From Paenibacillus sp. PL91 (GTDB lineage: Bacteria; Bacillota; Bacilli; Paenibacillales; Paenibacillaceae), in NCBI RefSeq assembly GCF_012935325.2, contig NZ_JABBYG020000007.1, positions 186,001 through 250,000 on the forward strand: a stretch of DNA of 64,000 nucleotides, given 5' to 3'. Shown piece after piece: positions 24,487-33,197 of this stretch (position 1 is the first letter of the stretch; every line of letters begins with the position of its first letter). The position numbers and the translations under genes are program-made. Under the pieces are notes generated by a model. The model ran no database searches. It was given only the letters and a program-made list of their open reading frames with translations, and had not been told where the DNA came from.

Positions 24487-25749
24487 GTGGTGGAATGGGT
24501 TAGAAAAAACAAGGCATGGACGATAGCGATCGTCCTCATTTTTCTGCTTGCGTCTTGGCTAAGAGCTGACTTTCTTACTTCGGTTAAGCATACCGTATCG
24601 CATGATACAAAATATTATGATGAAATGGTTCATCGGCTTCTCGATAAAGGCATATATGCCTATAAGGAAGAGGTTTCTAATGCCCGGGTAACTCCAGGAT
24701 ATCCGTTCTTTATGGCCGGTATGTACATCATTGCTGATCAAATTGGCGTAGAGCCGTTCCCGCTTATTCGATGGGTGCAGGTGCTCATCAGCTTAGCGAC
24801 CTTAATTCTGATTTATATGATTGCGATACTGGCTACAAGAAATAAGTGGGTTGCCATTATTTCGCTGTTTATCGCGGCGATCTATCATCCTTTTATTTGG
24901 GCGAACGGTGCTGTTCTTACGGAAACACTCGCGTTATTTTTTCTGATGGCATACTTGGCGATGCAGCTTTATGCCTTCCGTACGCAGCGAAAACGCGATG
25001 CTGCGCTCGCTGGTATACTGCTCGGGATTACTGTGCTTGTCAGAGCAGAGTTTCTGCCTCTATTTGTTCCGTTATATGGTGTGTTTTTGCTCCAGCAGTG
25101 GTTCAAGCCCAAATCGGAACAGCAGAATGCGAAAGCCTCCAAGCTGGCCATTTTCAAAAAGGTCGCATTGCTGGGCATTATTACTGGCCTTTGCCTTTCG
25201 GCGACGATGCTCCCCTGGTGGATTCGCAATGTGGCAACATTGAATGAATTTGTTATGACCGCATCTCAGACTAATCCATTCAAAGCCGGTACATATCCGA
25301 ACAAAGATTATACCGACAAAATTGTTGTCCAAAACGGAATGTCGCAGAACGAATATGCTTGGGCACGCATTAAAGCGGGTTTCACGCAGCAAACTTGGAA
25401 GTATGTAAAATGGTACACAGTAGGCAAACTCAAACATACGTATACGCATATGTTTTTTGGTTCCGGACATACGCCGATTTATAATGCCTATCCAAATATT
25501 GCTTATATGCACCTGTTCATCGTATACAGCACGATTATTCCGCTGCTTGCGCTAGTATGGAGATGGAGGCATCCGGCTGCCATGCTTGCGGTTGTAATCA
25601 TCATCATGTCGATGATCAGACTCGTTTTCGTGCCGGAGTACCGTTACAACTTTACCGTTATGCCTTTATTTATTATTTTGTCATCTTGGCTTGGTGTATA
25701 TATTCTGCAGAAGATTGGGTCCTATTTTTCTCGAAGAAAAACTGGCTAA
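24487..25749 (+). CDS. GT39/ArnT-like membrane glycosyltransferase
   Basis: This 420-residue GT-C fold enzyme has about ten membrane helices. The first outer loop carries the acidic catalytic motif (SHDTKYYDEMVHRLLDKG, with Asp following His), and PGYPFFMAGMY is the usual following element of the GT39/PMT-2 family. It should take a sugar from a polyprenyl-phosphate carrier at the outer membrane face and pass it to a surface acceptor. The start is GTG at 24487 after GAGGGGGA. It is the last gene of the cassette, with a terminator after it. The acceptor (wall polymer, lipid or protein) is unknown. Confidence 0.88.
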   Translation: MVEWVRKNKAWTIAIVLIFLLASWLRADFLTSVKHTVSHDTKYYDEMVHRLLDKGIYAYKEEVSNARVTPGYPFFMAGMYIIADQIGVEPFPLIRWVQVLISLATLILIYMIAILATRNKWVAIISLFIAAIYHPFIWANGAVLTETLALFFLMAYLAMQLYAFRTQRKRDAALAGILLGITVLVRAEFLPLFVPLYGVFLLQQWFKPKSEQQNAKASKLAIFKKVALLGIITGLCLSATMLPWWIRNVATLNEFVMTASQTNPFKAGTYPNKDYTDKIVVQNGMSQNEYAWARIKAGFTQQTWKYVKWYTVGKLKHTYTHMFFGSGHTPIYNAYPNIAYMHLFIVYSTIIPLLALVWRWRHPAAMLAVVIIIMSMIRLVFVPEYRYNFTVMPLFIILSSWLGVYILQKIGSYFSRRKTG

Positions 25750-25772
25750 CACTTCTTACTTAAATGATAAAG

Positions 25773-25812
25773 AAAGACTGCTCTAAGGCCGTAAGCCGAG
25801 GACAGTCTTTTT
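25773..25812 (+). terminator. Intrinsic terminator
   Basis: AAAGACTG pairs with CAGTCTTT, inner CTC/GAG and GGC/GCC pairs complete the stem, and a T run follows. It ends the glycosylation cassette. Confidence 0.88.
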
Positions 25813-25891
25813 TCGTTTATTGTGCAACTTCCCCTTTGTATGGCGCGTCTAAAATTTATGAATAAATTGGAAAGCTCGGGAGGGTGAAGCT

Positions 25892-28273
25892 GTGAAGAGA
25901 AAGAATCAGAAGAGGCTTGCCGTTATGCTGTCGACGGCGATGCTGATGAGCGTAATGCCTGCTGCGGCTTTTGCTGAAAGCGTTAACAATTCTGCTGGGA
26001 CGAATGCGGCAGCGCAAGCAACGGCTGCGTCGGAGGGAGAAAAGATGGGGGAAGCAATTGAAGCTCCAGTGAATGTCGCGATAACGAAGGAGAAGGCGGA
26101 GGCTCTGGCTAGGCAGTATGTGAGCATACCGAAGGAGTACGTGCTCCAAGGAGCTAATCTTTCTATGGATATGCTGTCAAGCGGAAAGCGCAATTCGTGG
26201 GGACTCGACTTCGTGAAGAAAGCAAACGGCAAGCATTTGGGCAGCATATACGTACGTATTCATGCGGATAAAGGACAGCTGCTCGAATTCAGCTCGTACA
26301 CCGATAATCCATCTGCCAAGCCGACATACCCGCTTAAGGTTGAACGTGAGGCTGCACAGCAAACCGCGCTCCAATTCATTGATAAAATAGCTGCTGATTA
26401 CAAGGCTCAGATTCGTTACAATCCGGATTACGGCGTACAGCTGCTGCCGCCATTATCGGGTGAAGTACTCCACACGCTCCGATATGACCGTGTCGTTCAT
26501 GACATTCCGTATGTCGATAACTTTATTGAACTGGATGTAGATAGCGAAGGGCATATTCGGAGGTATTCTTTGCAGTGGGACGATACGGCTACCTTTCCAA
26601 AAATCGATACGAAGCTTACGTTAGAAGAAGCGAATGCGAAGCTTCGCGCAGCGGCTGCTCCTCGGCTTGCTTATATTTTGCCCCGTAATATGAAGGGAGT
26701 AAGAAAGCCAGTGCTGAGCTACGAGCTTCAGGCCATTTCCATTGATGCGGCTACGGGGGAGCCAAAGGAGCAGCGGACGGATTCATACGTTCGAGCAGGT
26801 ACCGTTTCTGATGCGCCAGTGACGGAGAAGCCGTTAAGCGAGGCGCCTAAGGCGGCAGCGGTTACGGAGAAGCAGGCAGCGGACGCAGTCAAGGCGGCTT
26901 TCAAGCTGCCCGCTGGCGCCGAGCTGAGCGGCTCAAACTACAGTGAAAACAACAACGAGAGCACCGGTAAGCTAGAGGCGTATTGGTATTTAAATTGGTC
27001 AGTTAAGAAAGATGGCAAGGAGCTTGGCTCTGCTTCTGCAACGGTTGACGGACGCAGTGGAGTTGTCCGTAATTTTTACACGTATACGTACAATGAGCAA
27101 AGCCAGTCAGGAAACTTGGGCATAACGCTTGAGCAAGCGACGACACTTGCAGTAGATGCGGTTAAAAAGCATTTGCCTTGGCTGACACATGAGCTCTATT
27201 TGGTAAAACCCGACCCTAAGCAGTATGAGGGGATCAATGGTGAGAACCGCCAATATTATTTTGACTTTGTTCACAAAATTCATGGCGCTGCGGTCGAATA
27301 TGACCGTATTAACGTATCCATCGATTCACGCACGGGAGAGATCGTCAATTACGGTGCTGAGCTATCTGATTTTGAGTTTCCCACTGTCGCTCCAGCTTTG
27401 ATCAAGAGCGAGCAGGCTGTAGAGCAATGGTTGACTTATTATCGCACGCAGCTGACGTATCGCCTGATTCAGCAGTTTTCATGGAACGGGCAGCCGATCC
27501 CAATTGAGAAATACAAGGTGATGCTTGCGGCGGGTGAAATAACGGGCAGCGAGGTGGAGACGACTACCGAAGCTGAGCTTGTCTACAGGCTTGTGCCTAG
27601 GCTGATAGATGAGTCCGTATTTCTTGATGCCGAGTCGGGCGGCTGGCGCAACCGTGAAACAGGAGAAGCGACGCAGCTAGAGAAACCGAAGGCACAGGAC
27701 ACCCAGGGGCATTTTGCGCAGCGCCAGCTTGAGCTGATGGTGGCATACAAGGCGCTTGATGTGAAGAACGGCCAGGTACGACCGAATGAGCTGGTTACGC
27801 GCGGCGAGCTTATCAAGATGCTGGTACTGGCTAGAAACGGCGGGCGTTCACTCGAATTTTTATCATCTGCCGATCGTTCTTCAGCCAAAGCGTCATTTAA
27901 TGATGTTGCCTTTGACTCCAACTATTTCGTTTACGTAGAATCCGCCTTGGAGCAAAACCTAATCGATGTAGGCGACGGGTCCTTCAATCCAAACGGCAAA
28001 GTATCACGTGACGAAATGGCAGAGCTGATCGTGCGTGCACTTGGCTACAATGCGCTTGCGAATTACGATCAAATTTTCAAAGCGACATTTAAGGATGTTG
28101 CGCAGATTGAGAATAAAGGTCAGGCGGCGATCGTCGTGGGTCTTAAAATCATGAGCCTTTCAGACGGCAAGTTTTTGCCAAAGAAGCAGGTGACGCGCGG
28201 CGAGGCGTCCGTAGCTTTCTTCCGCTATTTGCAATCGCGCGCTGAGCTGCAGGAAGCACCTCTTCGAATGTAG
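25892..28273 (+). CDS. Surface protein with YcdB/YcdC-like repeats and three SLH domains
   Basis: This 793-residue secreted protein begins with a Sec signal peptide (MKRKNQKRLAVMLSTAMLMS, cleavage near AAAFAES). Residues about 50-600 hold repeated YcdB/YcdC/PepSY-like units, recognised by ITKEKAEALARQYV, LTLEEANAKLR and ITLEQATTLAVDAVKKHLPW. Three SLH domains (about 605-793) follow: GHFAQRQLELMVAYKAL, FNDVAFDSNYFVYVESALEQ and FKDVAQIENKGQAAIVVGL, each ending in a VTRGE/VSRDE motif. SLH domains bind pyruvylated wall polymers, so the protein should sit on the cell surface. GGGAGGGTG precedes the start. It is monocistronic; the function of the YcdB part is unknown. Confidence 0.9.
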   Translation: MKRKNQKRLAVMLSTAMLMSVMPAAAFAESVNNSAGTNAAAQATAASEGEKMGEAIEAPVNVAITKEKAEALARQYVSIPKEYVLQGANLSMDMLSSGKRNSWGLDFVKKANGKHLGSIYVRIHADKGQLLEFSSYTDNPSAKPTYPLKVEREAAQQTALQFIDKIAADYKAQIRYNPDYGVQLLPPLSGEVLHTLRYDRVVHDIPYVDNFIELDVDSEGHIRRYSLQWDDTATFPKIDTKLTLEEANAKLRAAAAPRLAYILPRNMKGVRKPVLSYELQAISIDAATGEPKEQRTDSYVRAGTVSDAPVTEKPLSEAPKAAAVTEKQAADAVKAAFKLPAGAELSGSNYSENNNESTGKLEAYWYLNWSVKKDGKELGSASATVDGRSGVVRNFYTYTYNEQSQSGNLGITLEQATTLAVDAVKKHLPWLTHELYLVKPDPKQYEGINGENRQYYFDFVHKIHGAAVEYDRINVSIDSRTGEIVNYGAELSDFEFPTVAPALIKSEQAVEQWLTYYRTQLTYRLIQQFSWNGQPIPIEKYKVMLAAGEITGSEVETTTEAELVYRLVPRLIDESVFLDAESGGWRNRETGEATQLEKPKAQDTQGHFAQRQLELMVAYKALDVKNGQVRPNELVTRGELIKMLVLARNGGRSLEFLSSADRSSAKASFNDVAFDSNYFVYVESALEQNLIDVGDGSFNPNGKVSRDEMAELIVRALGYNALANYDQIFKATFKDVAQIENKGQAAIVVGLKIMSLSDGKFLPKKQVTRGEASVAFFRYLQSRAELQEAPLRM

Positions 28274-28288
28274 CGATATGATGTAGAA

Positions 28289-28342
28289 ATAAAAAGGCTT
28301 GAATACAGCCAGCGATGAGCCGGCGGTAATCAGGCCTTTTGG
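28289..28342. terminator. Hairpin terminator between convergent genes
   Basis: AAAAGGCTTGA pairs with TCAGGCCTTTT, with an inner GCC/GGC stem. The A-rich left and T-rich right flanks allow use by both the SLH gene (+) and the small minus-strand gene. Confidence 0.65.
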
Positions 28343-28371
28343 TACGTGATGATGAACAATTGGAACAATTG

Positions 28372-28515
28372 CTAATCCGTTTTCTTATTTTTGGTAGTGA
28401 AATTAGACGTGGACTTCGTATCTTCAATCGTATCGTTGACGAATGCCATGTCCTGATTTTTTGCCTTCATATGCGTCGTTCCTTTGTAATTGCCTTTGTG
28501 CGATTGATTTTCCAT
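28372..28515 (-). CDS. Small hydrophilic protein, 47 aa
   Basis: This short gene encodes MENQSHKGNYKGTTHMKA and so on to a C-terminus rich in Thr, Lys and Asn (...FTTKNKKTD). The ribosome site is near ideal (AAAGGAGGTGA, then 5 bases, then ATG). No family is recognised. It is highly polar with no hydrophobic segment, which fits small cytoplasmic or spore-associated proteins, but this is only a comparison of composition. It is convergent with the SLH gene and divergent from ychF. Confidence 0.72.
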   Translation of the reverse strand: MENQSHKGNYKGTTHMKAKNQDMAFVNDTIEDTKSTSNFTTKNKKTD

Positions 28516-28731
28516 AAGCTCACCTCCTTTAAATGTCTTTATTCACAACGTACTTCGTACGCGTGAGTTTACATTTGCGGATACTTAGCTTGTGTATTGA
28601 AACGCTCCTTTATTCGGCATATAGCCTCATGAAAGTGGCTGCCGGGAGCCGTTGGCACTTTCAATGTAGGGTACGCTGGGGTATAATAGCTGGAGTTGTT
28701 TACTTTCGGGAAAATAGGGGTGTCTTATCGC

Positions 28732-29832
28732 ATGGCATTGAAAGCTGGAATCGTGGGCTTGCCGAACGTCGGCAAATCGACATTATTTAACGCAATTACA
28801 CAAGCAGGGGCAGAATCTGCCAACTATCCTTTTTGTACAATAGATCCTAATGTTGGCGTTGTTGAGGTACCGGATGAGCGTTTGGACAAGCTGGTTGAAC
28901 TTGTCGTTCCGAAGAGCATCGTGCCAACGGCATTCGAATTTGTTGATATCGCAGGCTTAGTAGCTGGCGCGAGCAAGGGCGAAGGTCTTGGCAATAAGTT
29001 TTTGGCGCATATCCGCGAGGTTGATGCGATCGTTCACGTCGTTCGCTGCTTCCAAGATGACAATATTACGCATGTAGCAGGAAAAGTAGATCCGATCAGC
29101 GATATCCAAACGATTAATTTGGAGCTGATTTTGGCGGATATTGATTCCGTTGACAAGAAGATCGAACGCTCCCGCAAAAACTTAAAAGGCGGCGACAAGA
29201 AGGTTGCCCAAGAAATCGAAGTGCTTGAGCGCATCAAGGAAGCGTTGTATAACGATATGCCTGCGCGCAGCTTAGAGCTAAGCGATGACGAGAAGTTGCT
29301 TGTTCGCGATTTGCATTTGCTGACGATGAAGACCGTATTGTACGCGGCGAATGTGAGCGAGGATGAGGTTTCAAACTCGGACGGCAATGAGTACGTTCAG
29401 CGGGTTCGTGAATTCGCGGCTGCGGAAGGCGCGGAAGTGGTGCCGATCAGCGCGAAAGTTGAAGCAGAAATTGCTGAGCTTGAGGGCGAAGACAAGGAAA
29501 TGTTCCTTGAGGAGCTGGGCATGTCGGAATCAGGCCTTAACCGTTTGATCAGCGCAGCTTATAAATTGCTTGGACTGTACACGTATTTTACAGCAGGCGT
29601 GCAAGAGGTTCGCGCATGGACGATTCGCAAAGGGACGAAGGCGCCGCAAGCGGCTGGCGTAATTCATACCGATTTCGAGCGTGGCTTCATTCGTGCCGAG
29701 GTCGTATCCTTTACGGATCTTGCAGCGGCTGGATCGATGGGTGCGGCTCGCGAGAAGGGGCAAGTTCGCCTTGAGGGCAAGGAATATGTCGTGCGTGACG
29801 GCGACGTTATCCACTTCCGTTTTAACGTGTAA
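28732..29832 (+). CDS. ychF: Redox-regulated ATPase YchF (Obg-family)
   Basis: This 366-residue Obg-like P-loop protein prefers ATP and binds ribosomes; it is linked to translation and oxidative stress. Motifs in order are the Walker A GLPNVGKSTLFNA, the switch region NYPFCTIDPNVG, DIAGLVAGASKGEGLGN, and NVSEDE in place of the NKxD guanine motif, which explains ATP preference; a TGS domain ends the protein. The ATG at 28732 gives the usual MALKAGIVGLPNVG; the in-frame start at 28696 is rejected. A TATAAT at 28682-28687 may be its -10. Probably monocistronic. Confidence 0.96.
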   Translation: MALKAGIVGLPNVGKSTLFNAITQAGAESANYPFCTIDPNVGVVEVPDERLDKLVELVVPKSIVPTAFEFVDIAGLVAGASKGEGLGNKFLAHIREVDAIVHVVRCFQDDNITHVAGKVDPISDIQTINLELILADIDSVDKKIERSRKNLKGGDKKVAQEIEVLERIKEALYNDMPARSLELSDDEKLLVRDLHLLTMKTVLYAANVSEDEVSNSDGNEYVQRVREFAAAEGAEVVPISAKVEAEIAELEGEDKEMFLEELGMSESGLNRLISAAYKLLGLYTYFTAGVQEVRAWTIRKGTKAPQAAGVIHTDFERGFIRAEVVSFTDLAAAGSMGAAREKGQVRLEGKEYVVRDGDVIHFRFNV

Positions 29833-29859
29833 ATAAATTGGGAATAATATGGCCCTGTG

Positions 29860-29892
29860 AGTGCTGGACTGCGCTTGCGGGGCTTTATTTTG
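29860..29892 (+). terminator. Probable intrinsic terminator
   Basis: An imperfect stem from GGCCCTG..GTGC to GCGC..GCGGGGC is followed by TTTATTTT. It lies just after ychF. Confidence 0.55.
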
Positions 29893-29953
29893 AATTTGGG
29901 CGCAGTTTACTGGTTGTATATCCAAACCAGCAGTCGATACAATGCCATTGATA

Positions 29954-29962
29954 TGGTATAAT
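29954..29962 (+). promoter_or_regulatory. Extended -10 promoter of prfA
   Basis: TGGTATAAT (29954-29962) is an extended -10 element about 39 bases before the prfA start; no clear -35 is present. Confidence 0.55.
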
Positions 29963-30000
29963 GAACATTATCCTAATGGAATAAACAGAGGTGAATGATC

Positions 30001-31071
30001 GTGTTTGACCGTTTACAAGCACTCGCAGACCGGTATGAGAAGCTGAGTGAGCTATTGTGTGATCCAGATGTATCCAGTGATCCCAAGCGGCTTAGAGAGC
30101 TTTCCAAGGAGCAGTCGGATTTACAAGAGGCTTATGATGCCTTTACGGAATATAAACAAGTTACCGAGCAGCTAGACGATGCCAAGCTGATGCAGGCAGA
30201 GAAGCTCGATGACGAAATGCGTGAAATGGTAAAGATGGAAATTGACGAATTGAGCAAGCGCCAAGCTGAGCTTGATGAGAAAATTCGCATCGTACTATTG
30301 CCTAAGGACCCGAATGACGACAAGAACGTTATCGTCGAAATTCGCGGCGCTGCGGGCGGCGACGAGGCAGCTTTGTTCGCATATGAGCTTTATCGTATGT
30401 ATACGAAGTTTGCGGATACGCAAGGCTGGAGAGTGGAGCTGATGGATTTCAGCGAGAACGATCTGGGCGGCTTCAAAGAGGTTATCTTCATGATTACGGG
30501 CAAGGGCGCGTACAGCAAGCTGAAGTTCGAGAGCGGCGCGCATCGCGTGCAGCGTATTCCGGTAACGGAATCTGGCGGACGCATTCATACGTCGACTTCA
30601 ACGGTAGCCGTTATGCCGGAGGTTGAAGATGTAGAGGTTGAAATTCTCGACAAGGATATTCGCGTCGACACATTTTGCTCTAGCGGAGCAGGCGGCCAAT
30701 CGGTTAATACGACAAAATCCGCGGTACGTGTATTGCATGTTCCGACAGGAATCATGGCCACTTGCCAAGATGGCAAATCGCAGAATGAGAACAAAGCGAA
30801 GGCACTTGCCGTGCTTCGTGCACGCATCTCCGATGTTCGTCGCCAAGAGGAAGAAGCAAAATATGCCGGCGAGCGGAAGAGCAAGGTTGGAACGGGAGAT
30901 CGTAGCGAACGTATTCGCACGTACAATTTCCCGCAAAGCCGTGTAACGGATCACCGCATTGGACTTACGCTTCATAAGCTGGATTCCGTGATGAACGGTG
31001 ATTTGACGGAAGTAATTTCGTCGCTCACGATTGCGGAGCAAGCGGATCTGATGGAACGCGAAATGGCTTAA
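30001..31071 (+). CDS. prfA: Peptide chain release factor 1
   Basis: RF1 ends translation at UAA and UAG codons. The 356-residue protein has the codon-recognition tripeptide PVT in RIPVTESGGRIH and the catalytic GGQ in SSGAGGQSVNTTKSAVR, whose Gln is methylated by PrmC, the product of the next gene. The GTG at 30001 follows GAGGTGAA with good spacing and gives MFDRLQALADRYEKL; the ATG at 29995 is too close to the site. The prfA-prmC pair is conserved in Bacillales. Confidence 0.96.
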   Translation: MFDRLQALADRYEKLSELLCDPDVSSDPKRLRELSKEQSDLQEAYDAFTEYKQVTEQLDDAKLMQAEKLDDEMREMVKMEIDELSKRQAELDEKIRIVLLPKDPNDDKNVIVEIRGAAGGDEAALFAYELYRMYTKFADTQGWRVELMDFSENDLGGFKEVIFMITGKGAYSKLKFESGAHRVQRIPVTESGGRIHTSTSTVAVMPEVEDVEVEILDKDIRVDTFCSSGAGGQSVNTTKSAVRVLHVPTGIMATCQDGKSQNENKAKALAVLRARISDVRRQEEEAKYAGERKSKVGTGDRSERIRTYNFPQSRVTDHRIGLTLHKLDSVMNGDLTEVISSLTIAEQADLMEREMA

Positions 31072-31080
31072 ACCATAATG

Positions 31081-31130
31081 CGCTGGGTTGCCGGATGCTT
31101 ACGATAAGCATCCAGCGGCCCGGCGTTTTA
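31081..31130 (+). terminator. Long hairpin after prfA
   Basis: About 20 bp of stem (CGCTGGG..GGATGCTTA with TAAGCATCC..CCCGGCG, including G-T pairs) surround a 3-base loop and precede TTTTA. It could reduce or stop read-through from prfA to prmC. Confidence 0.7.
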
Positions 31131-31185
31131 TTAGGTTTTGGGCAGCTCGCGGAACTGCAGTAGGAATGTGGAGGGAGTGATCGGC

Positions 31186-32142
31186 ATGAATGTAGGTCAG
31201 TGGTTTACGCTGCCGCTATCGATTCGTGAGGCAAGCATGAAAGCCGCCTCTTTGTTGAAGGAGGAGGCGGTCGAGGAGCCGCGCAATAATGCGGAGCTGC
31301 TGCTCATGCATTTGCTCAATATCGACCGGGCAGCGCTGCTTCGCGACGGAGGGGATCCTTTCCCATCGGAGAAGCTGGCCGATTGGGAGCAGCTCGTGCG
31401 CCGGAAGGCGCTGGGTGAGCCGGTCCAATATATGATCGGCGAGCAGTGGTTTTATGGCCGGCCGTTTGCCGTATCGCCGGCCGTGCTTATTCCTCGGCCG
31501 GAGACGGAGCTGCTCGTTGAGGCCGTGCTGGAAGCGACCGATCTGATCTGGCCGCAGGCAGCGGGTGCGGGCGTAAGCGCAGGCGGAGAGCTTGCGCCGA
31601 CGATCGTTGACGTCGGCACAGGCAGCGGCGCCATCGCCGTCACGCTAGCTGCGCAGCGTCCCGCGTGGCGCGTGAGCGCGTCCGACCTGTCGCCGGACGC
31701 GCTGGCAGTCGCCCGCACGAACGCGGCCCGCCATGAAGCGGCGGACCGAATGGCGTTCGTGCAGGGCGACCTGCTCATGCCCTTCATATATGGGCATGAG
31801 CAGAGTGTGCACGATCGGCTTCGCATCGATGTGCTGGTCTCTAATCCGCCGTACATTCCTGCGGCGGATATGCCAGGCCTGCAGCGCGAGGTGCGCGACT
31901 ATGAGCCGCATCTCGCGCTGGAAGGAGGGGCGGACGGCTTGGATCCGTACCGCCGCATGCTGGAACAGCTTCCGCTGCTCGTTCAGATGCCTCGCATCGT
32001 CGCCTTCGAGCTCGGCATGGGCCAGCCTCGCATCGTCGCAGACATGATGCGCAGCATGGGCGCATGGGATGATATCCGCATCATCAATGACTATGCGGGA
32101 ATCGAACGCCATGTTATTGCGGTTCAATCGCAGCCGCGTTAA
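31186..32142 (+). CDS. prmC: Release factor glutamine methyltransferase
   Basis: PrmC methylates the Gln of the GGQ motif of RF1 and RF2 using SAM. The 318-residue protein has an N-terminal helical domain (SIREASMKAASLLKEEAVEEP), the linker YMIGEQWFYGRPFAV, PAVLIPRPETELLVE, the SAM motif IVDVGTGSGAIAV and the catalytic VSNPPYIP. It is longer than the usual 280 or so because of Ala/Gly-rich inserts (AAGAGVSAGGE). The ATG at 31186 follows GGAGGGAGTGA; the in-frame start at 31138 is inferior. Local GC is high. A terminator follows. Confidence 0.95.
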   Translation: MNVGQWFTLPLSIREASMKAASLLKEEAVEEPRNNAELLLMHLLNIDRAALLRDGGDPFPSEKLADWEQLVRRKALGEPVQYMIGEQWFYGRPFAVSPAVLIPRPETELLVEAVLEATDLIWPQAAGAGVSAGGELAPTIVDVGTGSGAIAVTLAAQRPAWRVSASDLSPDALAVARTNAARHEAADRMAFVQGDLLMPFIYGHEQSVHDRLRIDVLVSNPPYIPAADMPGLQREVRDYEPHLALEGGADGLDPYRRMLEQLPLLVQMPRIVAFELGMGQPRIVADMMRSMGAWDDIRIINDYAGIERHVIAVQSQPR

Positions 32143-32191
32143 GAGAATAAAGATATTTCTTACTCCATACGCCGCCTATTTAGGCGAAAAT

Positions 32192-32238
32192 GAAATAGGA
32201 TGCCGCCAAATTGCTTATTCGGCAGCATCCTATTTTTT
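32192..32238. terminator. Intrinsic terminator, probably bidirectional
   Basis: AAATAGGATGCCGCC pairs with GGCAGCATCCTATTT with one mismatch and is followed by a T run; the left flank is A-rich. It ends prmC and may also stop transcripts from the minus-strand ECF41 island. Confidence 0.88.
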
Positions 32239-32277
32239 GTTTGTGGTTTGTCGCTTAAGTCTCTGAAACGTTTGGGA

Positions 32278-32359
32278 TGAGCTCCATTGCAGAAAGTGCA
32301 ACAGAAACCTGACATGAAGCCACGAATGACGAGCTACATTGCAGAAGTGCAACAGAAAC
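32278..32359. repeat. Direct repeat pair of an intergenic element
   Basis: A unit of about 30 bases occurs twice, at 32278-32308 and 32331-32359. The shared core is ATTGCAGAA(A)GTGCAACAG preceded by GAGCT.C, with one base deleted in the second copy. A partial inverted copy (TTCTGTTGTAC) lies near 32396-32408. I recall similar non-coding elements in Paenibacillus intergenic regions, but cannot verify this here. Confidence 0.6.
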
Positions 32360-32521
32360 AGCTAATATGGTGGAAACTGAGAGCAAAATGGGTGATTCTG
32401 TTGTACAAACGTAGCAAAGAAGCAAAGTTAGAATAGGCATTTCTGGTGTATTGCAGCAAAAGAGCCCAATACGATCAGAACTTTCTGAGACCCAAACTAT
32501 TATCTACTCAGTAACCCATCA

Positions 32522-32695
32522 TCACTTACTCCTGCTCGCTACCCACTTACTTCGGCCGACTCTGCTCACTGTCGCGCTTACTCACTCGCTCCGTAATTCT
32601 TGCCGACTAGCGCCCATTCACTCACTCAGAAAACTCATGCCAACCAACACCCACTCACTTACTCCGTAAAATCACTAACCCCAATTCATTCACTC
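32522..32695 (-). repeat. Degenerate tandem repeats derived from the 3' end of the AhpD-like gene
   Basis: On the minus strand, diverged copies of a unit of 33-39 bases start with a GGAGTGAGTGA-like core. Plus-strand cores lie near 32544, 32579, 32618, 32653 and 32686. The first copy in transcription order overlaps the end and stop codon of the AhpD-like gene (CCGGAGTGA), and later copies preserve versions of it (ACGGAGTAAG, ACGGAGCGAG, CCGAAGTAAG). Confidence 0.6.
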
Positions 32696-33127
32696 CGGCA
32701 TCATATTCGTACTAATCGCAATGCGGTTCCATGCATTTATCGTAATAATGGCCATAATGATTTCGGCTACCTGCGTGCTATCGAAATGGCGAGCGACCTC
32801 ATCGTACACCGAATCAGGCACATGCTCCTTTGTAATAACGGTGACAGCTTCCGTCAAGGCGAGCACAGCACGCTCTGCTTCCGTAAAGTATGGTGTATCG
32901 CGCCAAGCGCTCAAGGCATATATCCGCTTCTCCGTTTCTCCCAGCTCTCTTGCGTCCTTGGTATGCATATTGATACAGTATGCGCAGCCGTTTATTTGCG
33001 AAGCGCGAATTTTGATCAATTCTTTCAGCTGTTTATCGATGCTGGTCGTGCCTAAAAATTTTTCCAAACCGATCATTGCTTGGTAAGCCCCTGGCGTTTC
33101 TTTCATGATTACGGTTCTCTTTGTCAT
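32690..33127 (-). CDS. Carboxymuconolactone decarboxylase/AhpD family protein
   Basis: This 145-residue protein has the AhpD-like all-helical fold with the redox motif GCAYCINMHTKDARE (CxxC followed by His). Members reduce peroxides or act as thiol oxidoreductases; true decarboxylase activity is unlikely with this CxxC..H site. The start I prefer is ATG at 33127 (MTKRTVIMKE), 10 bases after GAGGAG; the ATG at 33136 is too close to that site. It lies downstream of an ECF41 sigma factor and has an ECF41-type promoter 62-97 bases upstream. Carboxymuconolactone decarboxylases are one of the classic ECF41-linked target types (ydfG in Bacillus). Confidence 0.92.
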   Translation of the reverse strand: MTKRTVIMKETPGAYQAMIGLEKFLGTTSIDKQLKELIKIRASQINGCAYCINMHTKDARELGETEKRIYALSAWRDTPYFTEAERAVLALTEAVTVITKEHVPDSVYDEVARHFDSTQVAEIIMAIITINAWNRIAISTNMMPE

Positions 33128-33197
33128 GTTATTCATTCTCCTCTATCATCCGATTTGTCAGCCCATTTTGAGCTAAATGCGATTCTTCATCATCTAA

